Source of the DNA: Planctomycetota bacterium
GTDB taxonomy: Bacteria; Planctomycetota; J058; JAJDCP01
Direction: 5' to 3'
Assembly: GCA_029260765.1 (NCBI GenBank)
Contig: JAJDCP010000185.1
Span: 89,355 to 153,354 of the forward strand
DNA: 64,000 bases
Shown: positions 53,314-62,500 of the stretch, in pieces
Layout of the letters: each line of letters starts with the position of its first letter
Position numbering within the stretch: the stretch's first letter is position 1
Made by a program: the position numbers and the translations under genes
Notes under the pieces: model-generated
What the model was told of the DNA's origin: nothing
Seen by the model: the letters and a program-made list of their open reading frames with translations, nothing else
The model's database searches: none

Positions 53314-54132
53314 TTGAGACGCCGCACGCGCAGCCAGGGCCTGGGAGCCGTGCTCGTGGCTCTGCTGGTCTTCGCCCTGCCGGCGGGCTGGAAACAGTCG
53401 CTGAGGGCCGCACTGCAACAGGGCTTGCTGCGGCTCTCACCGCCCCGCGGGCAGCTGGTCCAGGCGCCTGCCGACTCCGGGCGCCTCAGACTGCAAGCGC
53501 TCGAGGCGCGTTGCGCCTGGCTGGAAGCTGAGCTCCAGCGCAAGGCCTCCGAGCTGACGGCCTTCGGGGCATTCCGCACCCGCTTCCCCCGCGAGCTCGC
53601 ACCACGGGCTGTCAGCGCCCGCGTGTTGCTGCACGCGGATGCCGCCAGCAGCTTTCGACGCGGCTGGCTCTCGGCAGGCAGCCGTGATGGAGTGAGCGAA
53701 GGGGACCTGGTCGTGCAGGGCGACATCCTGCTGGGACGCATCGTTGAAGTCGGCGAGGCGGGCAGCCAGGTGATGTGGCTGAACGATCCCGAGTTCCGGG
53801 TGCGGGCCCAGGCCTTGCCTCCGGCGGGAAGCACAGGGGAAGCGGTGACCGGCGTCGGCCTCGGCAATCTCGAGGAGGGGCTGTTGCTCAGCCTGCTGTC
53901 TTCGCCCCGTCTTGCTCTGGGAAGCCCGGTGCTGGCCGACCCCCAGGGTTTTCTCTGCGGCTGGGCCTTGCGCGTAGGACAGGTGAAGCAGATCGAGAAG
54001 CCGATCGCCGCGACGCTGCCACGCGTGTCGATCGAGCTGGCTCTCGACCCCGCACAGATCGAGCTGGTGCAGATCATGCAGCCCCAGCCGTCCCTGCAGC
54101 CCACGGTGGAGATTCCCTGGGGAACCGAGTGA
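53314..54132 (+). CDS. mreC: Rod-shape-determining protein MreC
   Basis: 272 aa, TTG start with CAGGAG upstream. N-terminal membrane helix (LGAVLVALLVFALPAGW), a coiled-coil-prone helix (RLRLQALEARCAWLEAELQ) and a C-terminal beta domain with VLLHADAASSFRRGWLSAGS, GVSEGDLVVQGDILLGRIVE, SQVMWLNDPEFRVRA and NLEEGLLLSL. Periplasmic scaffold of the elongation complex that recruits PBP2. Followed by mreD, mrdA and rodA. There is no mreB directly upstream, where it usually sits. Confidence 0.9.
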   Translation: MRRRTRSQGLGAVLVALLVFALPAGWKQSLRAALQQGLLRLSPPRGQLVQAPADSGRLRLQALEARCAWLEAELQRKASELTAFGAFRTRFPRELAPRAVSARVLLHADAASSFRRGWLSAGSRDGVSEGDLVVQGDILLGRIVEVGEAGSQVMWLNDPEFRVRAQALPPAGSTGEAVTGVGLGNLEEGLLLSLLSSPRLALGSPVLADPQGFLCGWALRVGQVKQIEKPIAATLPRVSIELALDPAQIELVQIMQPQPSLQPTVEIPWGTE

Positions 54133-54226
54133 TGGTTGGCAGCGCCCCTGGGAACCTCCGTATGAGCTCCGGTACAGCCTGCCAAAAATTGCCATCCGCC
54201 GGGTAGAGCCTGCGAAGGAAACAAAC

Positions 54227-54679
54227 ATGCGGAGCACACTGCGGCTGGGATTGACACTGCTGTTGGCCCTGTGCCTGGTGCTGAGTCTCGGTGGCCCCGA
54301 ACAGCTCGGCCTGCCGATCTTCGCCCTGCTGGTCGCCGACGGCGCCGCGTCGGGGCAGGCGCGGCGAGCCTGCCTGCTTGGCTTGTGTGGAGGACTTCTA
54401 CAGGACGCTCTCTGCTGCCTGCCGCTGGGTTGCTTCGCCAGCCTCTACGCGTGCGGCGGCTGGCTGTTGGCCGGTCTGGCCACGCGCGTCCCGTTGGGTC
54501 GAGGCCTCTGGCGCCTCATCTTTCTGGCCGGGTTGCTCTATGGGGAGTTGGGCTTCCGCGCAGTGCTGCACGGGGTCTTTCCGCCCTGGCGCTGGACCCC
54601 TCTACTGCTCGGCGTGCTGGCGAGTCCCCTGGTGGTCGGCTGGCGACGGTGCTTGTGGCCGCTACCCGAAGGAGTCTGA
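54227..54679 (+). CDS. mreD: MreD-like membrane protein
   Basis: 150 aa, ATG 54227 with AAGGAAAC upstream. Four to five transmembrane helices (LRLGLTLLLALCLVLSLGG, ACLLGLCGGLLQDALCCLPL, FASLYACGGWLLAGLAT, LIFLAGLLYGELGFRAVLHG). MreD proteins are poorly conserved; the call rests on size, hydrophobicity and position between mreC and mrdA. GLLQDALCCLPLG resembles the family GLLlD segment. Confidence 0.8.
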   Translation: MRSTLRLGLTLLLALCLVLSLGGPEQLGLPIFALLVADGAASGQARRACLLGLCGGLLQDALCCLPLGCFASLYACGGWLLAGLATRVPLGRGLWRLIFLAGLLYGELGFRAVLHGVFPPWRWTPLLLGVLASPLVVGWRRCLWPLPEGV

Positions 54680-54680
54680 C

Positions 54681-56936
54681 ATGCACCGAGAGCGCCTCTG
54701 GTCTCTGGCCGCCATCTTCGTGTTGCCCCTGCTGTTGATCGGCGCCCGCCTCTGGCAGGTGCAGGTGTTGCAGGCAAGCGAGCTGGCTGACCGGGCCAAC
54801 GCCTCACTGCAGAGGGTGCGTTTCTATCCGGGGCATCGTGGCAGCATCCTGTCCGCCGAGGGCCAGGTGCTGGTCGCCGACCAGCCGACCTACGACCTGA
54901 CCTTTCGGCTGGCCGAGCTCGACCCGTGTATCCTGCCGAGCGGTTGGTTGGCCCACTATCTCGAGCTGGACAAACCGACGGTGCGCCAGCAGCTGCTGGC
55001 GGGCGGCAGCTTCGTGCAGCAGGGGCCTCCCGAGGGCCGGCCCGCCATCCGGGCACGACTGCTGCGCAGGATCCCGGAGCTGCAGATCGATGGCGACACG
55101 TTGGCGCTCCCCAACACCATGTGCCGGCAACTCTCCGTCAGCCTGCGCGCCATGGCCGAGTTGTGCGACAGACCCCTGGCTGAGCTGGCGAGCACCGTTG
55201 AAGCTCGGCTCGAGCGCGTCTGGGCACGCGAGACGGTCTGGGAACGTCGGATCGGCTTGCGCAGCCCCTTCACTCTGGTGCGTGGGCTGGAGGCCGAGAT
55301 CGCCTGGGAGATCGCCGAACGCGCCAATGAGCTGCCGGGCCTGGAGGTCGAGGTACGGCTCGAGCGCAGCTTCCCTCAGCAATCACTGGCCGCCCACGTG
55401 CTGGGTTTTCGGGGACGCCTCGGGCCTGAGGACGTCCAACGACTGCGGGGAGAAGACCGCAAGCAGGGGAACATCCTCGAAGACCGCCGCCGGCATCTCT
55501 CGGGCATCGAAGAATTCCTCGACATCCGAGCCGAGGCCCACTTCATGGACGACCGCATCGGCAAGACCGGCCTGGAGGGGAGCTACGAGACCTGGCTGCG
55601 GGGCCAGCCGGGCGCCGAGTGGGTCGAAGTTGCACGAGGAGAACGCGTCACGAGCGTGCTTGATGCCGTCGAGCCCGAGGCCGGCAAAGACCTGTCGCTG
55701 TTCTTGCGCTGCGACATCCAGAAGTCGGCTGAGGAAAAGCTGCGGGCCCAGGTCGACCACCTGTGGCAGGGCAAGCGCGAGAGCTTCTACCCCGAAGGGG
55801 GGGCGGCCGTGCTGATGGATGTCGAGACGGGCGCGCTGTACGCGATGGCGAGCTATCCCAGCTATTCGCTCGCCAGCCGCCGTCCCACGGACCCTCTGGC
55901 CGAGCTGCTCGGAGAGCGTGCGCCGTTTGTCAACCGCGCCTGTGCTGCGAGCTTTGCCACCGGCTCGGTCTTCAAGGTGTTCAGCGGTTATGAAGCCCTG
56001 GCCCGTGGACGGCTGTCGCCCGCGCACCGCGTGCTGTGCAACAACGCGCTGGACCCTCGCCATCCGCGCCAGTGGCGCTGTCCCAACCACGCAGGGGGCA
56101 TGTCCCTGAATCTGCGCGACGCGCTGAAGTACTCGTGCAATGTGTTCTTCTACACCGTCGGTGAGAGCTTCCTGCAACCGGCTGAGCTGTGTGGTGGCGC
56201 GCGCGCCTTTGGATTCGGCAGCCCGACCGGCGTGGACCTGCCCGGGGAACGCTCGGGCCGGCTGCCCGACCCGGACTGGAAGCGCGACCAGTACCAGCGA
56301 GCCCGTGACGGCCTGACGCGTGCGAGCCGCGACCTCGAGCTGGCGAGGCGCGCTCCCCCGGACTCGGCGGCCATGGCCCAGGCAGAGCGGCGTCTCGCGC
56401 GAGCCGAGGAGCGCAAACGCTACTGGGATGACCGCACGGGCAGCTGGCTTCCTGGCGACTCTCGCAACCTCGCGATCGGCCAGGGCGACTTCGAAGCCAC
56501 CCCTCTACAGGTCGCCCGAGCCCTCGCGGCCCTGGCCAACGGGGGCCGCCTGCCCACACCGCGGTTGGCCAGCCACGTTCCCGCCTCGTGGCAGGCCGTC
56601 ACGGTCGACCCTGCGGCGCGTGCCGCCGTGCTCGACGCGATGGAAGTGGTGGTGCGCAGCGGCACCGCGAGCAACTACGAGCTGCACGACCTGCCCTGGC
56701 GGGTAGCCGCCAAGACAGGTACGGCGCAGGCTCCCAGCCGCCCGATCTCGGAGCTCGATGCCCGCCGGGTGCCCGCAGACCACGCCTGGCTCGCAGGGGT
56801 CGCGCCCGCAGAGGACCCGCAGGTCGTGTTCGTGGTGCTGGTCGAATCGGTACCCGAGGGCAAGCACGGCGGCGAAGTCTGCTCGCCCGTGGCCGCGGCC
56901 ATGCTGCGTGCCTGGTTCGAGAAGGAGGCACCGTGA
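54681..56936 (+). CDS. mrdA: Penicillin-binding protein 2, elongation transpeptidase
   Basis: 751 aa from ATG 54681 (GAAGGAG before it). N-terminal helix at 9-27, dimerisation/pedestal domain to about 330, transpeptidase after. Active-site serine S429-x2-K432 (ATGSVFKVF), S485-C-N487 (YSCNVFF), K678-T-G680 (AAKTGTAQ), all intact. Between the SxN and KTG motifs an Arg/Glu-rich helical insertion runs from about 535 to 588 (RASRDLELARRAPP ... ERRLARAEERKRYW), unusual for class B PBPs. It cross-links side-wall peptidoglycan together with RodA, whose GTG overlaps its stop. Confidence 0.93.
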   Translation: MHRERLWSLAAIFVLPLLLIGARLWQVQVLQASELADRANASLQRVRFYPGHRGSILSAEGQVLVADQPTYDLTFRLAELDPCILPSGWLAHYLELDKPTVRQQLLAGGSFVQQGPPEGRPAIRARLLRRIPELQIDGDTLALPNTMCRQLSVSLRAMAELCDRPLAELASTVEARLERVWARETVWERRIGLRSPFTLVRGLEAEIAWEIAERANELPGLEVEVRLERSFPQQSLAAHVLGFRGRLGPEDVQRLRGEDRKQGNILEDRRRHLSGIEEFLDIRAEAHFMDDRIGKTGLEGSYETWLRGQPGAEWVEVARGERVTSVLDAVEPEAGKDLSLFLRCDIQKSAEEKLRAQVDHLWQGKRESFYPEGGAAVLMDVETGALYAMASYPSYSLASRRPTDPLAELLGERAPFVNRACAASFATGSVFKVFSGYEALARGRLSPAHRVLCNNALDPRHPRQWRCPNHAGGMSLNLRDALKYSCNVFFYTVGESFLQPAELCGGARAFGFGSPTGVDLPGERSGRLPDPDWKRDQYQRARDGLTRASRDLELARRAPPDSAAMAQAERRLARAEERKRYWDDRTGSWLPGDSRNLAIGQGDFEATPLQVARALAALANGGRLPTPRLASHVPASWQAVTVDPAARAAVLDAMEVVVRSGTASNYELHDLPWRVAAKTGTAQAPSRPISELDARRVPADHAWLAGVAPAEDPQVVFVVLVESVPEGKHGGEVCSPVAAAMLRAWFEKEAP

Positions 56937-58033
56937 AACTGCGCCTCTCCCGTTTCCCCTGGGCCGTGGTCGTGCCCGCGCTGCTGCTCATCGGCATCGG
57001 CTTGCTGGGCATCTCGAGCTCCGATCCGCACGGAGGCTTGACGCGCGACCAATTGAAGTGGCTGGGAATCGGCAGCGTCGGTTTCCTTTTCACCGCCCTG
57101 TTTCCCTACCGGTTGCTGGAACGCTTGAGTTACCCGCTCTATGCGCTACACATCGTGTTGATCCTGGCCGTCGCAGTGGGCGGAGTAGTGCGCAACCACT
57201 CCAAGCGCTGGCTCGACCTGCAGTTCATGATGTTCCAGCCTTCGCTGACGATGAAGCTGGCGCTGGTGATGGCCGTGGCCAGCTGTATCGCCTGCTCACG
57301 CAAGCTGAAGCGGCCCCAGGGGCTGATGTTGCCGCTGGTGCTGGCGGGATTCCCCGCCGCCCTGGTGAAGCTGCAGCCCGACCTGGGCACGGCGTTGACC
57401 TACCTGCCCGTCCCCCTGGTCCTGCTGTTCGCAGGGGGCGCGCGCAAGCGCCACCTGGCGGGTCTGTTCGCGATCGCGCTGGCATGTGCCCCGTTGCTGT
57501 GGTTCTTTGCTATGGACAACTACCAGCAGGACCGCGTCAAGGCTCTCTTGTTCCCCGACGACATGCGGCAGACCACCGCCTACCAGACCACCCATGCGCT
57601 GTACGCGTTTGCCGGCGGCGGTTTGAAGGGACTGGGCTACGGCGAAGGCGCCCAGACGCACCTGGGCTGGCTGCCCGAGCCCCATACCGACTTCATCTTT
57701 GCGGTCATCGGCGAAGAATGGGGACTCTGGGGGGCCGGCCTGGTGCTGCTGCTGTTTGGGCTGATGCTCCTCGCGCTGCTCGAGGTGGCAGCCAACACCC
57801 GCGACCCGTTCGGGAGATTGTTGGTGTTGGGAATCGGTACGGTGCTCGCTGTGCACATCGTGCAGAACTGTGGCATGAACCTCGGCTTGCTGCCGGTCAC
57901 TGGCTTGACCCTGCCGTTTGTCAGCTACGGGGGCTCGTCGCTGGTCAACATGCTGGCAGGCCTGGGTCTGATCGTCAACGTTGCCCTGAGGCCCATGCCT
58001 GTGTTCGCATCGGACATCAGCCAGGATCAGTGA
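56933..58033 (+). CDS. rodA: SEDS peptidoglycan polymerase RodA
   Basis: 366 aa, GTG 56933 with AAGGAGG upstream, overlapping mrdA by four bases. About ten transmembrane helices. SEDS signatures: KRWLDLQFMMFQPS, LQPDLGTALTYLPV with the catalytic aspartate, TDFIFAVIGEEWGLWGA, and GLTLPFVSYGGSSLVNMLAGLGL. Polymerises lipid II into glycan strands for elongation, with MrdA as its transpeptidase. Complete. Confidence 0.95.
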   Translation: MKLRLSRFPWAVVVPALLLIGIGLLGISSSDPHGGLTRDQLKWLGIGSVGFLFTALFPYRLLERLSYPLYALHIVLILAVAVGGVVRNHSKRWLDLQFMMFQPSLTMKLALVMAVASCIACSRKLKRPQGLMLPLVLAGFPAALVKLQPDLGTALTYLPVPLVLLFAGGARKRHLAGLFAIALACAPLLWFFAMDNYQQDRVKALLFPDDMRQTTAYQTTHALYAFAGGGLKGLGYGEGAQTHLGWLPEPHTDFIFAVIGEEWGLWGAGLVLLLFGLMLLALLEVAANTRDPFGRLLVLGIGTVLAVHIVQNCGMNLGLLPVTGLTLPFVSYGGSSLVNMLAGLGLIVNVALRPMPVFASDISQDQ

Positions 58034-58132
58034 AGCGGCGTGTGCCAAACCTGGCGAGACTCCTGGGGGATAGGTATGCTGGAGGGTCGCCAGCACGAGC
58101 TCCCGCATTTTTTGACCAGGAGAGAGGCGCGC

Positions 58133-59509
58133 ATGCCCGTCGTCACCAAGCAGATCCGCAAGGCCTACAAGCTGCTGCACAAGAGATACGGCGTAAACTA
58201 CTTCCCCGACACCGACGGCAACCGTCCGGTGATGGACATCACCGTTCAATACCTGTTGGCCGGGCGCGGCTCCTGGACTGCCGCCAAGAAGGCCTTCCGT
58301 TGGATGCGCGACAGATATGTCGACTGGAATGAAGTACGGATCGAGAATCTGTACCAACTCGAGCTCTTGTGCCAGAAAGCCAAGCTCCCCCTGGAGTCGG
58401 CACGGGATCTGCGAGCTTTTCTGGCCGAGTTGTACGAGCAGAAGAACGGCGTCGACCTCGAGTGGGTCAAGAGCTCGCCGCTCGACATCTTCCAAAAGAT
58501 CTTCGGGAAGCTGAGCAAGCCCTGGTACGGGCAGTTCCTCGACAATCTATACCGGGGACGCCACAACCTCCCCTGGGATCCTCATACAGAGCGTGTGCTC
58601 GAACGGCTCGACCTGTTCGAGAGCGGTGAGACGACGCCACGGCGCAAGCGCGAGGCCACGGTAGCCCGGCTCGAGAACGTACGGGATGCTCTGAGCATGC
58701 ACCTGGTGTTGATCGAACACGGCAAGAAAGTCTGTTACGAAGAGGCACCGCGCTGCCAACGCTGCGACCTCGCTGCATTGTGCGCATGGGGCAGCGCGCA
58801 GCTTGAGGCCGACCAGCGCTCGCATTCTTCGGCCAGTGAGAAACGCAGGAAGCCGCGGACAGCAGCTGCCAAGCCCGCCGCGGTCGCCGAAACCGTCTCT
58901 CCAAGACCGTCCGTCCCCGCCAAGGCTGAGACTCCTGTCGTGGCAGAGGCCCAACCCAGCGAAGACAGCAAAGCCAAGCCCGACAGCTCGAGCCGAACAA
59001 CGGCAGCCCGCGACAAGGCCCCGGAAGCCAAGCAGGAAGAGCGCGCTGCAGCCCCCAAGGCTGCGGCCAGCAGCAAGGGCAAGAAGGCTGCCTCTGGCAA
59101 GAGCCCGAAGGCGACCGCCAAGAAGACCGCGAAGGCCCCCACTAGCGCGAAGAAGAGCTCCAAAACGAGCAAGAAAGTGGCCGCTGACAGCGCGGCGCCC
59201 GCCAGGGCGAAGCCTGCGAAAGCCAAGGCTTCCGGCGCAGACAAGCCCAAGAAGGCAGCGCAGACAGGAGCCGATGCCAAGCCCAAAGCCAAGGCCGGCA
59301 AGGCACACGGCGACAAGCCGGCAACCAAATCCGCAGCCAGCCGGACGAAGTCAGCGAAGAGGGCCAAGGCTTCCAAGGCGGCTCCAAGCCCGGCCAGGGC
59401 GGCGAAAAAGGCGAGCGGCAAGTCGGCCAAGAGTGCTTCCAAGAAGAAGCCTGCTCGCAGCTCTGCATCCGCGAAAAAAAGCAAGCCCGCGGGCTCCCGC
59501 AAAACCTGA
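58133..59509 (+). CDS. Endonuclease-III-like protein with histone-H1-like Lys/Ala-rich tail
   Basis: 458 aa from ATG 58133 (GAGAGG upstream). Residues about 20-220 align in length and order with endonuclease III, ending with a [4Fe-4S] cysteine loop C201-x6-C208-x2-C211-x5-C217. The conserved aspartate is present (D149 in WDPHTERVL), but my alignment puts Trp where the catalytic lysine should be, and the GVG hairpin is gone (KLSKPWYGQFL). Residues about 235-458 are low-complexity Lys/Ala/Ser/Pro sequence like bacterial histone-H1-like proteins. Inferred: a DNA-bound Fe-S protein, perhaps a monofunctional glycosylase or a damage sensor, held on DNA by the tail. It lies between rodA and a kinase on the same strand. 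Confidence 0.75.
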   Translation: MPVVTKQIRKAYKLLHKRYGVNYFPDTDGNRPVMDITVQYLLAGRGSWTAAKKAFRWMRDRYVDWNEVRIENLYQLELLCQKAKLPLESARDLRAFLAELYEQKNGVDLEWVKSSPLDIFQKIFGKLSKPWYGQFLDNLYRGRHNLPWDPHTERVLERLDLFESGETTPRRKREATVARLENVRDALSMHLVLIEHGKKVCYEEAPRCQRCDLAALCAWGSAQLEADQRSHSSASEKRRKPRTAAAKPAAVAETVSPRPSVPAKAETPVVAEAQPSEDSKAKPDSSSRTTAARDKAPEAKQEERAAAPKAAASSKGKKAASGKSPKATAKKTAKAPTSAKKSSKTSKKVAADSAAPARAKPAKAKASGADKPKKAAQTGADAKPKAKAGKAHGDKPATKSAASRTKSAKRAKASKAAPSPARAAKKASGKSAKSASKKKPARSSASAKKSKPAGSRKT

Positions 59510-59565
59510 GGCTGCGCGTGTGAGCCAGGTCCTGTACGCGTTGCTGCCCGCCGGCGGATGCTCCG

Positions 59566-62500
59566 ATGGACGCTGATGATCTGCAATCCCGCTGGCGCGA
59601 GACACTGGGCGAAGCCGCTGACCTGACCCAACTCTCGACCTTGGCGACCTTCAAACCCCGGTCCTGGCAGCCCCTTGTCAGCCCTCTCGCCGCTCCGACC
59701 GAGCCGTTCCAATGCATCGAAGAGATCGGCCGGGGCGGTATGGGAGCCGTCTTCCGCGCCCGCCAACTCTCTCTGGGACGCGACGTCGCTCTGAAGATGC
59801 TTCACGGCGCAGATTCCGGCTCCTCGAACCAGAGTCTGCCTGGCTTCCTGGCAGAAGCCTACGTTACGGGCCGCCTCGACCATCCCAACATCGTGCCCGT
59901 CTACGACCTCGGCCAGACCCGTGACGGCGCGGTCTATTACGCGATGAAGCTGGTGGGCGGCCACTCCTGGGGAGAGAAGCTGAAGGCCGGCGCTGACGAT
60001 CTCGAGGCGCAGCTCGCCATCCTCGATCAGGTCTGCAACGCCGTGGCCTTTGCCCACAGCCGCGGAGTCCTGCACAACGACTTGAAGCCCGCCAACGTGA
60101 TGGTGGGACCATTCGGGGAAGTGCTGCTGATGGACTGGGGCCTGGCGGTCAGCTTCGGGGACGCCACGCGGGCCGCGGGACTCCCCCATTGCTCGAGCCT
60201 GCAGAGTCCCTGTGGAACGCCCGGCTACATGCCTCCAGAGCTGGCGGAGGGACGCGGCGAGGACCTCGGTCCGTGGACCGACATCTATCTCCTGGGGGCC
60301 ATCCTCTTCGAGTTGCTCAGCGGCCGTCCGCCCCACGTGGGGCGCTCTTTTCTCGAGGTCGTCATCGCGGCCGCGCTGGGACGCTGCCCAGAACCGCCCA
60401 GCGGCGCACCCGCGGGGTTGGTGCGCCTCATGCGCCGTGCGCTCAGCGCCCAGCCTGAGGCACGCCACCCCGATGTAGCGAGCTTCCAACGCGAGCTGAG
60501 GCAGCACTTGCAGCACCGCGAGAGCCTGCAGATCAGTGAGCTGGCCCGTGAGCAGCTCGCCAGCTGCCGTCAGCGGGCAGCAGCCCAGGTCGGCCAGGAA
60601 GCGGGCAGCGCGCTGCTGTACGAAGGCTACGCCGAAGCGGTGGCAGGCTTCTGCCAGGCGCGCCGCCTCTGGCCAGAGAGCGACGAGGCCCGCAGCGGGG
60701 AACGGGAGGCGCGGCTCGAGTGCGCGGCCATGGCTCTGGGCCTGGGAGATCTGGGACTCGCCGAAGGCCAGCTCGCTCGTCTCGAGCCAGGGCCCGATGT
60801 GGCCGCCGCCGAAGCAGCCTTGCGCGAAGGCCGGGAGCAGCGGGCCCGCAGCCGACGCCAGGCCCGCCGCACGCGTCGCCGGCTGCGCTTGGCGCTGGCA
60901 GGGCTGATGGGCGTGTTGTTGCTGGGTCTGGTCGCGGCGCTGGGCTTCAATCGAGTCCTGGGATTCGAGCGGGACAAGCTCGCCGCCGAGCAGGAACGCA
61001 GCGGACGCCGCGAGAACCAGGTGGCTGCAGCCTTGCAGGACCTGTTCCAGACCAGCGAAGAGCTGTTGGTTTCGGTGGGCACCACCGAGGCGGGGGGCAT
61101 CCGGGACGATCTGCTGCGGGTCAGCCTGCAGCAATGGGAGTCCCTGCTGACCGTCACGCGCAGCCACGAGTTCGCGCTCGGAACCAGCAGGGCTCTGCTG
61201 AACATCGGCCTGCTGCGCTCCAAGCTCGGCGAGCTCGAGCTGGCTCGAAGCACCCTGGACGCTGCCTGCGGACAGCTGCGTGAAGCTCATGCTCGCATGC
61301 CCAGCCAGCCAGAGCGCGCACGTCTGTTGCTCAACGCACTGGCCGCCTCCTGCGCTCTGGAACAGGGGGAAGCCGCGAGCCGGCTACGCCAGGAGGCCCT
61401 CGAGTTGAGCGCCACGATGTTGGCCGCCGGACAAACCGACGCCCGGGTGCTGCGCGCCGAGCTGTTGTTGCAGGACGCCTCCCAACTGTGGGCAGAAGAA
61501 CGTTGGCAGGCCGCAGAGATGCGCGTCGCACAACTGCTCGCGCAGGCCTCTGCCCTGGTCGCTCAGGCTGGCGAACCCGTCGTCTGCGCGGGGCAAATGC
61601 TGAAGGCCCGGCTGGCTGAGCGGCGCGGAGACAACGATGCTGCCCTGCAGAGCTATGACGCGAGCCTGCAGTTGGCTCGTGAGGCCCTGCAGAAGGCTTC
61701 AGGCTTCCACTTGCCGTGGCGGCTACAGCTGATCGAGTTGTTGCACGCACGGGCCGCCCTGCGTGCCCGTCTGGGGGACACGCCGGGAGCGGTCTCAGAC
61801 AGCGAGGAACAGCGGAAGCTGGCTGCAGAGCTGGTCGAGCGCGATCCTTCCAGCCCACGCCTGCGGCTGGTGCTGGCCGACGCCTGCTACCTGCTCGGGA
61901 CCATGCTGCGCTCCGAACCTGCCAGGGCCGCGACCTTTTTGAGCGAGGCCTTGGAGCACTATCGGGAAGAGGCCCCCCGACGGCAGCTGCCCGAGCTATT
62001 GCGCTGCGTGCGCGCGCTGCGGGATGCGGCACGCCAGGCAGTCAGCAGCGATCCAGTCAACGCCCGGGCGCTCGATGAACAAGCGATCGCGCTGTACGAG
62101 GGCGCTCTGCGCCATGCCTCTGACTCCGCGACCATCGCCGTTTTCGGCGCCGAGCTGGCCGCAGAGACCGCAGAGCGCGCGGTGCTTACCGCCAACCCAT
62201 CCCGTGCCGCCGAGCTGTTCGAGCTCTCGCGTAGCTGGCTCGAACGGCAACCGGCGACGCGCTCCCAACAGGACCGCTTGATCCTCACCCTGCGGCGGAT
62301 CGCAGAGCTGCAACTGGACAAGGCTGCGTTCGAGCTGGCTGCCGCCACCGTGCAGGAGCTGATCGCACGGATCGACCAGCTCCGCCTGGAGCATCCAGAC
62401 GACAAGAGCCTGAGCGAGTCCCTCGGCCAGGCCTTGGTGCTGCATGTGTGGGCGCTGTTTGGCAACGGCGAAAACTCCGCTGCCGGTCTGCAGCTGCAGC

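Noticed and set aside
59035..59505. Repetitive DNA in the 3' part of the nuclease-like gene, considered as tandem repeat or CRISPR-like array
   Set aside because: The repetition follows codons for Lys and Ala in an open frame; there are no fixed-length repeats and spacers.
58735..61290. Open frame of 851 codons on the minus strand, antisense to the nuclease-like and kinase genes
   Set aside because: Leu/Ala-rich sequence with no domain; it is the complement of Lys/Ala-rich and Leu-rich codons in a high-G+C genome.
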